A stretch of 43,020 bases of DNA from JBHENN01 sp046262015. GTDB lineage: Bacteria; Actinomycetota; CADDZG01; WHSQ01. A program made the translations under genes and the position numbers. Positions 1 to 8,493 of the stretch are shown here, piece by piece. The notes beneath the pieces are model-generated. The model was not told the origin of the DNA. It did no database searches and saw only the letters and a program-made list of their open reading frames with translations. Each line of letters starts with the position of its first letter. The first letter of the stretch is position 1. The DNA is taken from contig JBHENN010000031.1 of NCBI GenBank assembly GCA_046262015.1, positions 1 through 43,020 of the forward strand, in the 5' to 3' direction.

Positions 1-993
1 ATCGCGGTCTCGCTGCGCGACGCGGGGGACCTCCTCGTGGAAGGTGTCGGCCGTCTCGCCGAGGCCGTCCGCACGAAGGCGCTCGAGCACCGCGACACCC
101 TCATGGCCGGCCGGACGCACGGGGTCCATGCGGAGCCGACCACGTTCGGGCTCAAGCTGGCCGGCTGGACCTTCGAGCTGCTGCGCGACCGCGACCGCCT
201 GCGGACGGCGCGCGACGGCGTTGCCGTGGGCAAGCTGTCCGGTGCGGTCGGGTCCTACTCGCAGATGTCGCCGGAGGTCGAGGCCTACGTCTGCGACCGC
301 CTCGGGCTCGGAGTCGAAGACGCCGCCACCCAGGTCGTCCCGCGCGACCGGCACGCGGCGTTCCTCTCGGCAATCGCCATCACCGGGGCCTCCCTCGAGC
401 GGTTCGCCCAGGAGATCCGGCATCTGCAACGCACCGAGGTCCGCGAGGTCGAGGAACCGTTCGCGCCCGGCCAGAAGGGGTCCTCGGCGATGCCGCACAA
501 GCGCAACCCGGTCGTGTGCGAGCGCATCTCGGGGCTCGCCCGGCTACTGCGGGCGTACGCCCAGACCGGCTTCGAGAACATCGCCCTGTGGCACGAGCGG
601 GACATCTCGCACTCCTCGGTCGAGCGAGTGACCTTCGCGGATGCCTGCCTCCTCTTGGACTACATGCTCGCCAAGATGCTCTGGGTCGTCGAGGGACTCG
701 TCGTCCATCCCGAGAGGATGCTCGCCAACCTCGAGGCGTCCGGCGGTCTCGTCCACTCGCAGACGGTGCTGACCGCGCTGCTCGAGAAGGGCCTCCAGCG
801 CGAGGAGGCGTACGAGCTCGTGCAGCGGAACGCGATGACGGCGTGGGACGAGGGGCGCGACCTCAAGGAGCTGCTGAAGTCGGATCCTGCGGTCACGGCG
901 CGGCTCGACCCCGACGAAATCGAACATTGCTTCGGCTCCGCGCGTTACCTTGAGAGCTCGAAGGTCATCTTCGAGCGCCTGGAGGCCCTGTAA
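1..993 (+). CDS. purB: Adenylosuccinate lyase, 5'-truncated by the window edge
   Basis: Cytoplasmic lyase acting twice in purine synthesis: SAICAR to AICAR plus fumarate, and adenylosuccinate to AMP plus fumarate. The frame is open from base 1, so 330 C-terminal residues are visible and roughly the first 100-130 of a usual 430-470 are missing. The fumarase/aspartase superfamily signature SSAMPHKRNP (bases 481-510) contains the mobile-loop catalytic serine. The upstream AGRTHGVHAEPTTFG stretch supplies the usual active-site histidine region. It is the first gene of a pur run: purC starts 4 nt after its stop. Identification is firm; the true start lies outside the window. Confidence 0.97.
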   Translation: MAVSLRDAGDLLVEGVGRLAEAVRTKALEHRDTLMAGRTHGVHAEPTTFGLKLAGWTFELLRDRDRLRTARDGVAVGKLSGAVGSYSQMSPEVEAYVCDRLGLGVEDAATQVVPRDRHAAFLSAIAITGASLERFAQEIRHLQRTEVREVEEPFAPGQKGSSAMPHKRNPVVCERISGLARLLRAYAQTGFENIALWHERDISHSSVERVTFADACLLLDYMLAKMLWVVEGLVVHPERMLANLEASGGLVHSQTVLTALLEKGLQREEAYELVQRNAMTAWDEGRDLKELLKSDPAVTARLDPDEIEHCFGSARYLESSKVIFERLEAL

Positions 994-997
994 CCCC

Positions 998-1905
<908 letters not shown>

Positions 1906-1909
<4 letters not shown>

Positions 1910-2622
1910 CCGCGACCGCTGTGCGCCCGACCGAACCCGCCAGGAGGTCGGCCGAGCTAGGGCTCGTCCTCCGTAAGGTCCTGCTCGCGCCGGACGACGG
2001 CTTCCGGAGCGCTGCGGCGGTGGCGGGGAGGCGCCGGCGCGCCGGGGTGCGTCCGGTCGAGGGCCGCGCGCCACGCATCCTGGCGCTGGTGGGAGGGGCC
2101 TCGCTCATGCTGCTGTGGCTCAAGCTGGGCGCTTTGCTCGGAGTTCGCTCGGTGACCGCGGGCGACTACCGCGTCGGCTACCTCGTCGCGGCGGTCGTCC
2201 TCGGCGGGGTCCTCGGTCTGCTCGCCCAACTGCTGTGGGCGGCGGCCGTTTTCGGCCCCGTGATCGCCCGTCTCGGAGGCTCGGTGCAGGCCGCCGAGCT
2301 GCGCCTCGTCTGGGGTGCGGCGTCGTTCCCCCTCGCGCTGGGATCCGTGGTCCTCCTGCCGATCGACCTGGTGCTTGCGGGGCCCGGCATCTTCACCTCC
2401 GAGCGTCTCGGCACCGTCGCCACGGCGTGGGCCGCGCTGTCGATCGCCCTCTCGGTCAGCATCGCGGTCTGGTGGTTGTTCCTTCTCTTCAAAGGGACGC
2501 GCGCGGTCGCCGGTCTCGGGGGCCGGCACGCGGCGTGGACGACCGCGGCCGCCCTCGGCTCTCTCGCCATCACGGTCGTGGCGTTCTGGGGTATCGGCCT
2601 GGCCGCGCGCGGTTGGGTGTGA
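1906..2622 (+). CDS. Multi-pass membrane protein inside the pur operon (Yip1-like?)
   Basis: Starts at GTG 1906, overlapping the purC stop by 4 nt, and ends in GTGTGA overlapping purS, so it is translationally locked into the purine operon. The 238-residue product has a basic cytoplasmic N-terminus (residues 1-57, with an RRRR patch near 42-45). About five or six hydrophobic segments follow, near 58-78, 90-120, 138-158, 170-196 and 212-232. The N-terminal stretch with KVLLAPDDGFR resembles the start of bacterial Yip1-domain proteins, but I cannot confirm that by eye. A purine-pathway role is suggested only by position; it could be a nucleobase-related transporter or an unrelated hitchhiker. 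Confidence 0.8.
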
Positions 2623-2864
2623 GCTACTCGGCGCAGGTGCGCGTGCGGCTGAAGCCGGGGATCGCGGACCCCCAGGGACAGACGATCGAGCGCGCGCTGC
2701 CCGCCCTTGGCTACTCGGGCGTGTCGGACGTCAAGGTGGGCAAGCTGATCGAGCTGGAGGTCGACGCCCGCGACGCCGACGAGGCGCGCGCTCGGGTCGC
2801 GGAGATGTGCGAGCGGCTGCTGGCCAACCCCGTGATCGAGTCGTACGAAGTGGAGCTGGGATGA
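2619..2864 (+). CDS. purS: FGAM synthase small subunit PurS
   Basis: The 81-residue PurS bridges PurL and the glutaminase PurQ in the formylglycinamidine ribonucleotide synthase complex and helps channel ammonia. The GTG at 2619 overlaps the stop of the upstream membrane-protein gene. The sequence VRVRLKPGIADPQGQTIERAL followed by a KVGKLIELEV strand and a C-terminal NPVIESYEVEL is typical of the family. Its stop overlaps the purQ ATG (ATGA at 2861). Length and motifs match a normal PurS. Confidence 0.95.
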   Translation: MSYSAQVRVRLKPGIADPQGQTIERALPALGYSGVSDVKVGKLIELEVDARDADEARARVAEMCERLLANPVIESYEVELG

Positions 2865-3547
2865 CCGGCAGGGTCGGCATCGTCGTCTTCCCCGGATCCA
2901 ACTGCGAGAAGGATTGCGAGCGCGCGCTGACCTCGTTGGGCACCGACGCCCAGCTCGTGTGGCACGCGGAGACCTCGCTTCCCCGGGTAGATGCGGTCGT
3001 CCTCCCCGGTGGGTTCGCCCACGGCGACTACCTCCGTACCGGCGCCCTCGCGCGCTTCTCGCCGGTGATGGACGCGGTCCGCGAGCACGCGGCTGGCGGT
3101 GGGCTCGTGATCGGGATCTGCAACGGTTTCCAGGTGCTGTGCGAAGCCGGCATGCTGCCGGGCGCGCTACGCAAGAACGCGGGGTTGAGGTTCCTGTGCA
3201 AGTGGACCGAGCTCCGAGTGGACAACGCGGACACCCCCTTCACCGCCAGGGCGGACCGCGGCAGCGTCCTCCGCATGCCGATCAACCATTTCGAGGGCAA
3301 CTGGTACTGCCGCGCCGAAGAGCTCGAGGAGCTGCAGGCGTGCGGACAGATCGTGCTGCGCTACGTCGACAACCCCAACGGGTCGCTCGACGACGTCGCC
3401 GGGGTCTGCGACGCGGCCGGCAACGTCTTCGGGTTGATGCCCCATCCGGAACGTGCGTGTGAAGCGGCACTGGGGTCCGGGGACGGCGCGGTCATCTTCG
3501 GGTCGATGCTGGATCACATCGACGCCCTGCGCGCGCGGGTGGCGTGA
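2861..3547 (+). CDS. purQ: FGAM synthase glutaminase subunit PurQ
   Basis: Class I glutamine amidotransferase that supplies ammonia to PurL. The 228-residue product begins TGRVGIVVFPGSNCEKD, the usual PurQ N-terminus. The nucleophile Cys87 sits in GICNGFQVLCEAG, and the His195/Glu197 pair lies in MPHPERACE near the C-terminus. ATG at 2861 is in a 4-nt overlap with purS, and the stop overlaps the purL GTG. The presence of separate PurS, PurQ and a short PurL shows the three-subunit enzyme rather than the fused enterobacterial form. Confidence 0.97.
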   Translation: MTGRVGIVVFPGSNCEKDCERALTSLGTDAQLVWHAETSLPRVDAVVLPGGFAHGDYLRTGALARFSPVMDAVREHAAGGGLVIGICNGFQVLCEAGMLPGALRKNAGLRFLCKWTELRVDNADTPFTARADRGSVLRMPINHFEGNWYCRAEELEELQACGQIVLRYVDNPNGSLDDVAGVCDAAGNVFGLMPHPERACEAALGSGDGAVIFGSMLDHIDALRARVA

Positions 3548-5724
3548 ACGCGATCCACCGCGACCTCGGCCTTACCGACGACGAGCTTCGGGCTATCACC
3601 GAGCGCCTCGGACGGGCGCCCAGCTACACCGAGCTGGCGATGTTCTCGGTGATGTGGAGCGAGCATTGCTCGTACAAGTCGAGCCGGCTGCATCTGAAAG
3701 AGCTCCCCAGCGAAGGTCCGCACATCCTCGTGGGTCCCGGTGAGGGGGCGGGGATCGTGGAGGTCGCGCCCGGCGTTGCGGTCGCGTGGAAGATCGAGTC
3801 GCACAACCACCCCTCGTTCGTGGAGCCTGCCAGCGGAGCCGCCACGGGGATCGGGGGCATCGTGCGCGACATCCTCTCGATGGGCGCTCGTCCCATCGCG
3901 CTGCTGGACTCACTGCGGTTCGGACCGCTCGGGGATGCGCGCACCCGTTACGTCGTGGAGGGCGTCGTCCACGGCATCTCCTCGTACGGCAATTCGATCG
4001 GCGTGCCGACCGTGGGGGGCGAGACCGTGTTCGAGGATTGCTATACCGAGAACCCGCTCGTCAACGCTGCATGCCTCGGGGTGATCGAGACCAAGCTGAT
4101 GCACGGGCGCGCCGAGGGCCCGGGGAACCTCGTGATCTTGATCGGCTCGGCCACCGGGCGGGATGGGATAGGCGGTGCGAGCGTGCTCGCTTCGGCCGAG
4201 TTCGACGACGCGTCGATGGACAAGCGTCCCGCCGTCCAGGTGGGAGACCCCTTCTCCGAGAAGCTGTTGATCGAGTGCTGCCTGGAGCTGATCGCGGCCG
4301 ACCTCCTGGCGGGGTTCCAGGACCTCGGTGCCGGGGGCATCTCCTGTCCGACGTCGGAGATGAGTGCCAAGGCCGGGACCGGGATGCGCCTCGACCTCGA
4401 TCACGTGCACCGCCGCGAACCGGGCATGGAGCCGTTCGAGGTGATGATCTCGGAATCGCAGGAACGGATGCTGGCGATCGTCGAGCCGCCCAACCATGAC
4501 CGCGTCCTTGCGATCTGCAGGAAGTGGGAGCTCGACGCGCGGGTCATCGGAGAGGTGACGAAGTCCGGCCGGCTCGAGATCGCGAGCGGGGGCGAGAAGG
4601 TCGCCGACGTCCCGGTGCAGGCGCTGGCGGACGAAGCTCCCGTGTACGACCGGCCCCGGCGGAGGCCTCGGTGGCTGGACGACCTCCAACGCGCCGATGC
4701 GGGGGCAGGGCCGCCGGCCGATCCGGCGCGCGCCTTGCTCGACCTGCTCGCCAGTCCCGGGATCGCATCCAAACGCTGGGTGTGGGAGCAGTACGACCAC
4801 ATGATCTTCTTGGGCACGCTGCTCGGCCCGGGGGGCGACGCCGCCGTGATCCGGCTCCCCGGCTCGGACGTGGCCGTCGCGCTCTCGACCGATGGTCCCG
4901 GCCGCTTCTGCTACCTCGATCCCTACGAGGGCGCTCGCCTCGCCGTCGCCGAGGCGGCGCGCAACGTGGCGGCCACCGGCTCCCGCCCTCTCGCGATCAC
5001 CAACTGTCTAAACTTCGGCAACCCGGAGAAGCCGGGTGTGATGTGGCAGTTCTCCGAGGTCGTTCGGGGGATCGGCGACGCGTGCGCGGCCCTCGGCACG
5101 CCGGTGACCGGGGGGAACGTGTCGTTCTACAACGAGACCAGCGGCCGGGCGATCTACCCCACCCCGGTCATCGGGATGCTCGGTGTGCTGCAAGCGCCTG
5201 CTCCGGTCGGCATCGCGCTCGCGAACGAGGGCGACGCGGTCCTCCTGGCGGGGACGACGCGCGCCGACGACTTCGGCGGAAGCGAGTTCGCGAAGGTCGT
5301 CCATAGATGCGTGGGGGGTCTGCCCCCCCGCCTAGACATGGCCGCGGAGAGAGCCCTGCACTCGTTCCTGCTGGAGGCGTCCCGCGATGGCCTCCTGCAC
5401 TCGGCCCACGACCTGTCCGACGGTGGCGCCGCCGTCGCTCTCGCGGAGGCGGCGGTCGCGGGAGGCACCGGCTGCACCGTCGATGTCGGCGATCACACCG
5501 GGGCGTTCTCGGAGTCGCCATCGCGCGCCGTCGTCTCGTGCGCGCCGGAGCGGACGGGCGACGTGCTTAGCATCGCCGATCGGGTCGGGATCGAGGCGCG
5601 CGCCATCGGCTCGGTCGGGGGGGACCGGCTCGATCTCGGCAGTTTCGCGGTCAGCCTCGAGGAGGCGGCCGCGGCGTTCGAAGGTGCCTTGGAGCGGGCC
5701 CTGTCCGTTACCATGGCGACATGA
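3544..5724 (+). CDS. purL: FGAM synthase large subunit PurL (short form)
   Basis: Catalyses ATP-dependent amidation of FGAR to FGAM, using ammonia from PurQ. The 726-residue length is that of the short PurL. The N-terminal MWSEHCSYKSSR motif and KIESHNHPSFVEPASGAATGIGG are the usual ATP/substrate signatures. A second AIRS-like half follows, with DGPGRFCYLDPYEG and NCLNFGNPEKP. GTG 3544 overlaps the purQ stop by 4 nt. The 3' end overlaps the purF ATG (5721). Nothing appears truncated. Confidence 0.97.
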   Translation: MNAIHRDLGLTDDELRAITERLGRAPSYTELAMFSVMWSEHCSYKSSRLHLKELPSEGPHILVGPGEGAGIVEVAPGVAVAWKIESHNHPSFVEPASGAATGIGGIVRDILSMGARPIALLDSLRFGPLGDARTRYVVEGVVHGISSYGNSIGVPTVGGETVFEDCYTENPLVNAACLGVIETKLMHGRAEGPGNLVILIGSATGRDGIGGASVLASAEFDDASMDKRPAVQVGDPFSEKLLIECCLELIAADLLAGFQDLGAGGISCPTSEMSAKAGTGMRLDLDHVHRREPGMEPFEVMISESQERMLAIVEPPNHDRVLAICRKWELDARVIGEVTKSGRLEIASGGEKVADVPVQALADEAPVYDRPRRRPRWLDDLQRADAGAGPPADPARALLDLLASPGIASKRWVWEQYDHMIFLGTLLGPGGDAAVIRLPGSDVAVALSTDGPGRFCYLDPYEGARLAVAEAARNVAATGSRPLAITNCLNFGNPEKPGVMWQFSEVVRGIGDACAALGTPVTGGNVSFYNETSGRAIYPTPVIGMLGVLQAPAPVGIALANEGDAVLLAGTTRADDFGGSEFAKVVHRCVGGLPPRLDMAAERALHSFLLEASRDGLLHSAHDLSDGGAAVALAEAAVAGGTGCTVDVGDHTGAFSESPSRAVVSCAPERTGDVLSIADRVGIEARAIGSVGGDRLDLGSFAVSLEEAAAAFEGALERALSVTMAT

Positions 5725-7145
5725 GCGGGGAAGCTCGGGACGCCTGTGGCGTCGTAGCTATCTACGCGCCCGGTGAGGACGTGGCGCGGCTCACCTCCTA
5801 TGCCTTGTTCGCTCTTCAGCATCGCGGTCAGGAGTCTGCCGGGATCGCGATCTCCGACGGATCCACTGTCGTCGTCTACAAGGAGCTCGGCCTGGTCGCC
5901 CAGGTGTTCGACGAGACCGTCATCCGCAGCCTCCGAGGCCATCTCGCGATCGGTCACGTCCGTTATTCGACGACCGGGTCGTCGTCGTGGGAGAACGCGC
6001 AGCCCACCTACAAGACGACCCCCGACGGCCAGCTCGCGGTCGCTCACAACGGCAACCTCGTGAACTCCGTGGACCTGAAACGGACGTTGACCGCCGCCGG
6101 CGGTGACCCAACCCCCGGCAAGGGCCGGCTTCCCTCCACTTCCGACACCGACCTCCTGGCTGCCCACATCGCCCGCGCCAACACCGGTGACATGAAGCAG
6201 GCGATCCTCGAGGTGCTCCCCAAGCTGTCGGGCGCCTTCTCTTTGACCTTGATGGACGAGTCGCGCATCTACGGCGCCCGAGACCCGCAGGGCTTCCGTC
6301 CCCTGTGCATCGGGCGCCTCGCCGACGGAGGATGGGTACTGGCCTCCGAGACGTGTGCGCTCGACCTGCTTGGAGCGCGCTTCATAAGGGACGTCGAGGC
6401 CGGCGAGCTGGTGGTCGTCGACGGGTCCGGTCTCGTGAGTGAGCGCTTCGCCGCCTCCCGTCACGCCGCGTGCGTCTTCGAGCACGTTTACTTCTCCCGT
6501 CCCGACTCGATGCTGATGGGCCAGAACGTGTACGCCACGCGCTATCGCATGGGCGGGCGGCTCGCTCAGGAGGCTCCGGTCACGGCCGACCTTGTGATGC
6601 CCGTGCCCGATAGCGGGGTCCCTGCGGCGCAGGGCTTTGCCGCGGGATCGGGCATCCCCTACGGGGAAGGCTTCGTCAAGAATCGCTACGTTGGGCGGAC
6701 CTTCATCCAGCCGACCCAATCGATGCGCCAGCAGGGCATCAAGATGAAGCTCAACCCCCTGAGGGAGGTGATCGAAGGTCGTCGCGTGGTCGTGGTCGAC
6801 GACTCGATCGTCCGGGGCAACACGACGCGCCAGATCGTGGCGATGCTGAAAGGGGCCGGCGCCCGCGAGGTCCACATGCGGATCTCGTCTCCGCCGATCA
6901 AGTGGCCGTGCTTCTACGGGATCGACATGCCCGACCAGGACGAGCTGATCGGCGCGCGCCTCCGGGTGGACGAGATCGAGTCGCACATCGCCGCCGACTC
7001 GCTCGCCTACCTGTCGATCGAAGGCATGCTCGCCTCTACCGGCATCCCGGCGGACGATTTCTGCACCGCCTGCTTCTCGTCGAGCTACCCGGTGACCGTC
7101 CCCGACCACGAGCTGCGCCGCAAGAACGTCCTCGAAGGGCTTTAG
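5721..7145 (+). CDS. purF: Amidophosphoribosyltransferase
   Basis: First committed enzyme of purine synthesis: PRPP plus glutamine to phosphoribosylamine. The 474-residue product has Cys9 in EARDACGVVAIYAPG, so an eight-residue propeptide should be removed to expose the N-terminal nucleophile. The N-terminal glutaminase core (LFALQHRGQESAGIA) and the PRPP-binding motif VVVVDDSIVRGNTTR are clear. Cysteines in AACVFEH, WPCFYGID and FCTACFSS fit the four-Cys pattern of iron-sulfur-containing Bacillus-type PurF, which suggests oxygen-sensitive turnover. Its ATG overlaps the purL stop. purM, often next, is absent from this window. Confidence 0.96.
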   Translation: MSGEARDACGVVAIYAPGEDVARLTSYALFALQHRGQESAGIAISDGSTVVVYKELGLVAQVFDETVIRSLRGHLAIGHVRYSTTGSSSWENAQPTYKTTPDGQLAVAHNGNLVNSVDLKRTLTAAGGDPTPGKGRLPSTSDTDLLAAHIARANTGDMKQAILEVLPKLSGAFSLTLMDESRIYGARDPQGFRPLCIGRLADGGWVLASETCALDLLGARFIRDVEAGELVVVDGSGLVSERFAASRHAACVFEHVYFSRPDSMLMGQNVYATRYRMGGRLAQEAPVTADLVMPVPDSGVPAAQGFAAGSGIPYGEGFVKNRYVGRTFIQPTQSMRQQGIKMKLNPLREVIEGRRVVVVDDSIVRGNTTRQIVAMLKGAGAREVHMRISSPPIKWPCFYGIDMPDQDELIGARLRVDEIESHIAADSLAYLSIEGMLASTGIPADDFCTACFSSSYPVTVPDHELRRKNVLEGL

Positions 7146-7159
7146 AGAGCCCGGCCCGT

Positions 7160-7945
7160 ATGCCGCTCGGCTACGAGGTAGACGAGGGCGCCGCCGTCAT
7201 CACGCTCGACCGTCCCGATGTCCTGAACGCGTTCGACGACGAGTTGGGGGGCGCCCTTCGGGACGCGGTCGTCCGCGCGGCCGCCGACGAGGGCGTCCGT
7301 TGCATCGTCATCACCGGGGCCGGCCGGGCGTTCTCGGCCGGCGAGGACCTCGGCGCTCTCGCCGGCGGCTACGAGAGGGGGCAGGTCCCCGAGCTCGGCA
7401 GGATCCTCGAGGATCGCTACAACCCGCTGATCCGGGCGATCCGGGAGGCCCCGAAACCGGTCGTTGCAGCGGTGAACGGCATCGCCGCGGGCGCGGGGGC
7501 CAGCGTCGCACTCGCGTGCGACTGGCGCGTCGCGAGCGAACGAGCCAAGCTCGCACTCGCGTTCGTCAAGGTCGGCCTGGTGCCCGACTCCGGCGCGCTG
7601 TGGTTCCTGAGCCGCATGATCGGCAGTGCCCGGACGTGGCGGCTGGCGGCGACCGGAGAGGTGCTCACCGCCGAGCGCGCCGGGGAACACGGCATCTTCG
7701 ACGAGATCGTGGCCGAGGATGTCTTCGACCAGGCGTGGCGCGAACGCGCGCGGAGCTTCGCGGCCGGCCCGACCCGTGCCTATGCGGTGATGAAGCGCCT
7801 GACGGATGCCGCGACGTCGAGCTCGCTGGACGAGCAGCTCGACCTCGAGGTGGGGGCCCAGACCGAGGCGGGGCTGACGTCCGATCACGTCGAGGGGGTG
7901 CGCGCCTTCTTCGCCAAGCGGCCTCCGACCTTCCACGGCCGCTGA
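7160..7945 (+). CDS. Enoyl-CoA hydratase/isomerase family protein, PaaG-like
   Basis: Crotonase-fold acyl-CoA enzyme of 261 residues. The oxyanion-hole elements AFSAGEDLGAL and NGIAAGAGASVALACD are intact. The active-site segment reads VGLVPDSGALWFL, with an Asp where PaaG-type isomerases have theirs, rather than the Glu of classical enoyl-CoA hydratase. That points to an isomerase of the PaaG kind, but the substrate is not deducible. ATG at 7160 lies 14 nt after purF, so it may be co-transcribed with the pur genes without functional kinship. It converges on the MarR gene, with 22 nt between stops. Confidence 0.88.
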   Translation: MPLGYEVDEGAAVITLDRPDVLNAFDDELGGALRDAVVRAAADEGVRCIVITGAGRAFSAGEDLGALAGGYERGQVPELGRILEDRYNPLIRAIREAPKPVVAAVNGIAAGAGASVALACDWRVASERAKLALAFVKVGLVPDSGALWFLSRMIGSARTWRLAATGEVLTAERAGEHGIFDEIVAEDVFDQAWRERARSFAAGPTRAYAVMKRLTDAATSSSLDEQLDLEVGAQTEAGLTSDHVEGVRAFFAKRPPTFHGR

Positions 7946-7967
7946 GGCGCCGGGTCACCCCAGCGCG

Positions 7968-8405
7968 TCAGGGGGCCGCCAGGGCCCGGGTCAGCAGGTC
8001 GCGCAACGCTCGCTGGTCCTTCGCGGACAGCGACGTCAGCGCGGGGGCATCCTGGAGCAAGCTTCTCCGGAGCCGGGCTCGCAGCACCGTCCCCGGGCGC
8101 GTGAGGACCAGGTTCTTGATCCTCCGATCTGCCCGATCCACCCGGCGCTCGACCAGACCGCGCGCCTCCAGGCGGTCCACGATCCCGGTCACGTTGGACG
8201 CGTCGCACCGCAGATGCTGGGCCAGATGCCGCATCGGGAGCGGCCGGTCCAGCTGGAGAAGGGCCAGCGCCTGGGGAGGAGAGAGGTCGAAGCGTTCGAC
8301 CGTGCGCTCGAGGTGGGCGCGCATGCGTCCCACGAGCTCGAACAGCAGATCGACGATCTCGCCGGTCGTCTCGAGTGAGCGCGGCTTGTTCACCCGTATA
8401 GCCAT
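7968..8405 (-). CDS. MarR-family transcriptional regulator
   Basis: A 145-residue winged-helix regulator. A dimerising N-terminal helix (IVDLLFELVGRMRAHLE) is followed by the DNA-binding region MRHLAQHLRCDASNVTGIVD, then the wing RLEARGLVERRVDRADRR, which holds the conserved DR-R motif of MarR proteins. It is divergent from the MMPL exporter gene at 8494, the usual arrangement for a local repressor of an efflux gene. The ATG at 8405 lies 8 nt from a minus-strand TATGGT box (8414-8419), so the message may be nearly leaderless; a GTG four codons in is an alternative start. Confidence 0.92.
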   Translation of the reverse strand: MAIRVNKPRSLETTGEIVDLLFELVGRMRAHLERTVERFDLSPPQALALLQLDRPLPMRHLAQHLRCDASNVTGIVDRLEARGLVERRVDRADRRIKNLVLTRPGTVLRARLRRSLLQDAPALTSLSAKDQRALRDLLTRALAAP

Positions 8406-8493
8406 ACAGGTCTACCATAGTCTATTTAGACAAAGGTTGACAACCTCAAGTATATGAGCGTACATTCCTGACCCGCGATCGAGGAGGGTACGG
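8406..8493. promoter_or_regulatory. Divergent marR/MMPL promoter region with two palindromes
   Basis: Two perfect inverted repeats lie 2 nt apart: GTCTA-TT-TAGAC (8420-8431) and AGGTTG-A-CAACCT (8434-8446). The second contains TTGACA (8437-8442), a consensus -35 for the plus-strand exporter gene, with TACATT (8461-8466) 18 nt on as a possible -10. On the minus strand, TTGTCA within the same palindrome and TATGGT (8414-8419) form the marR promoter. A regulator bound here would block both genes. Binding by the neighbouring MarR protein is inference. Confidence 0.6.
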
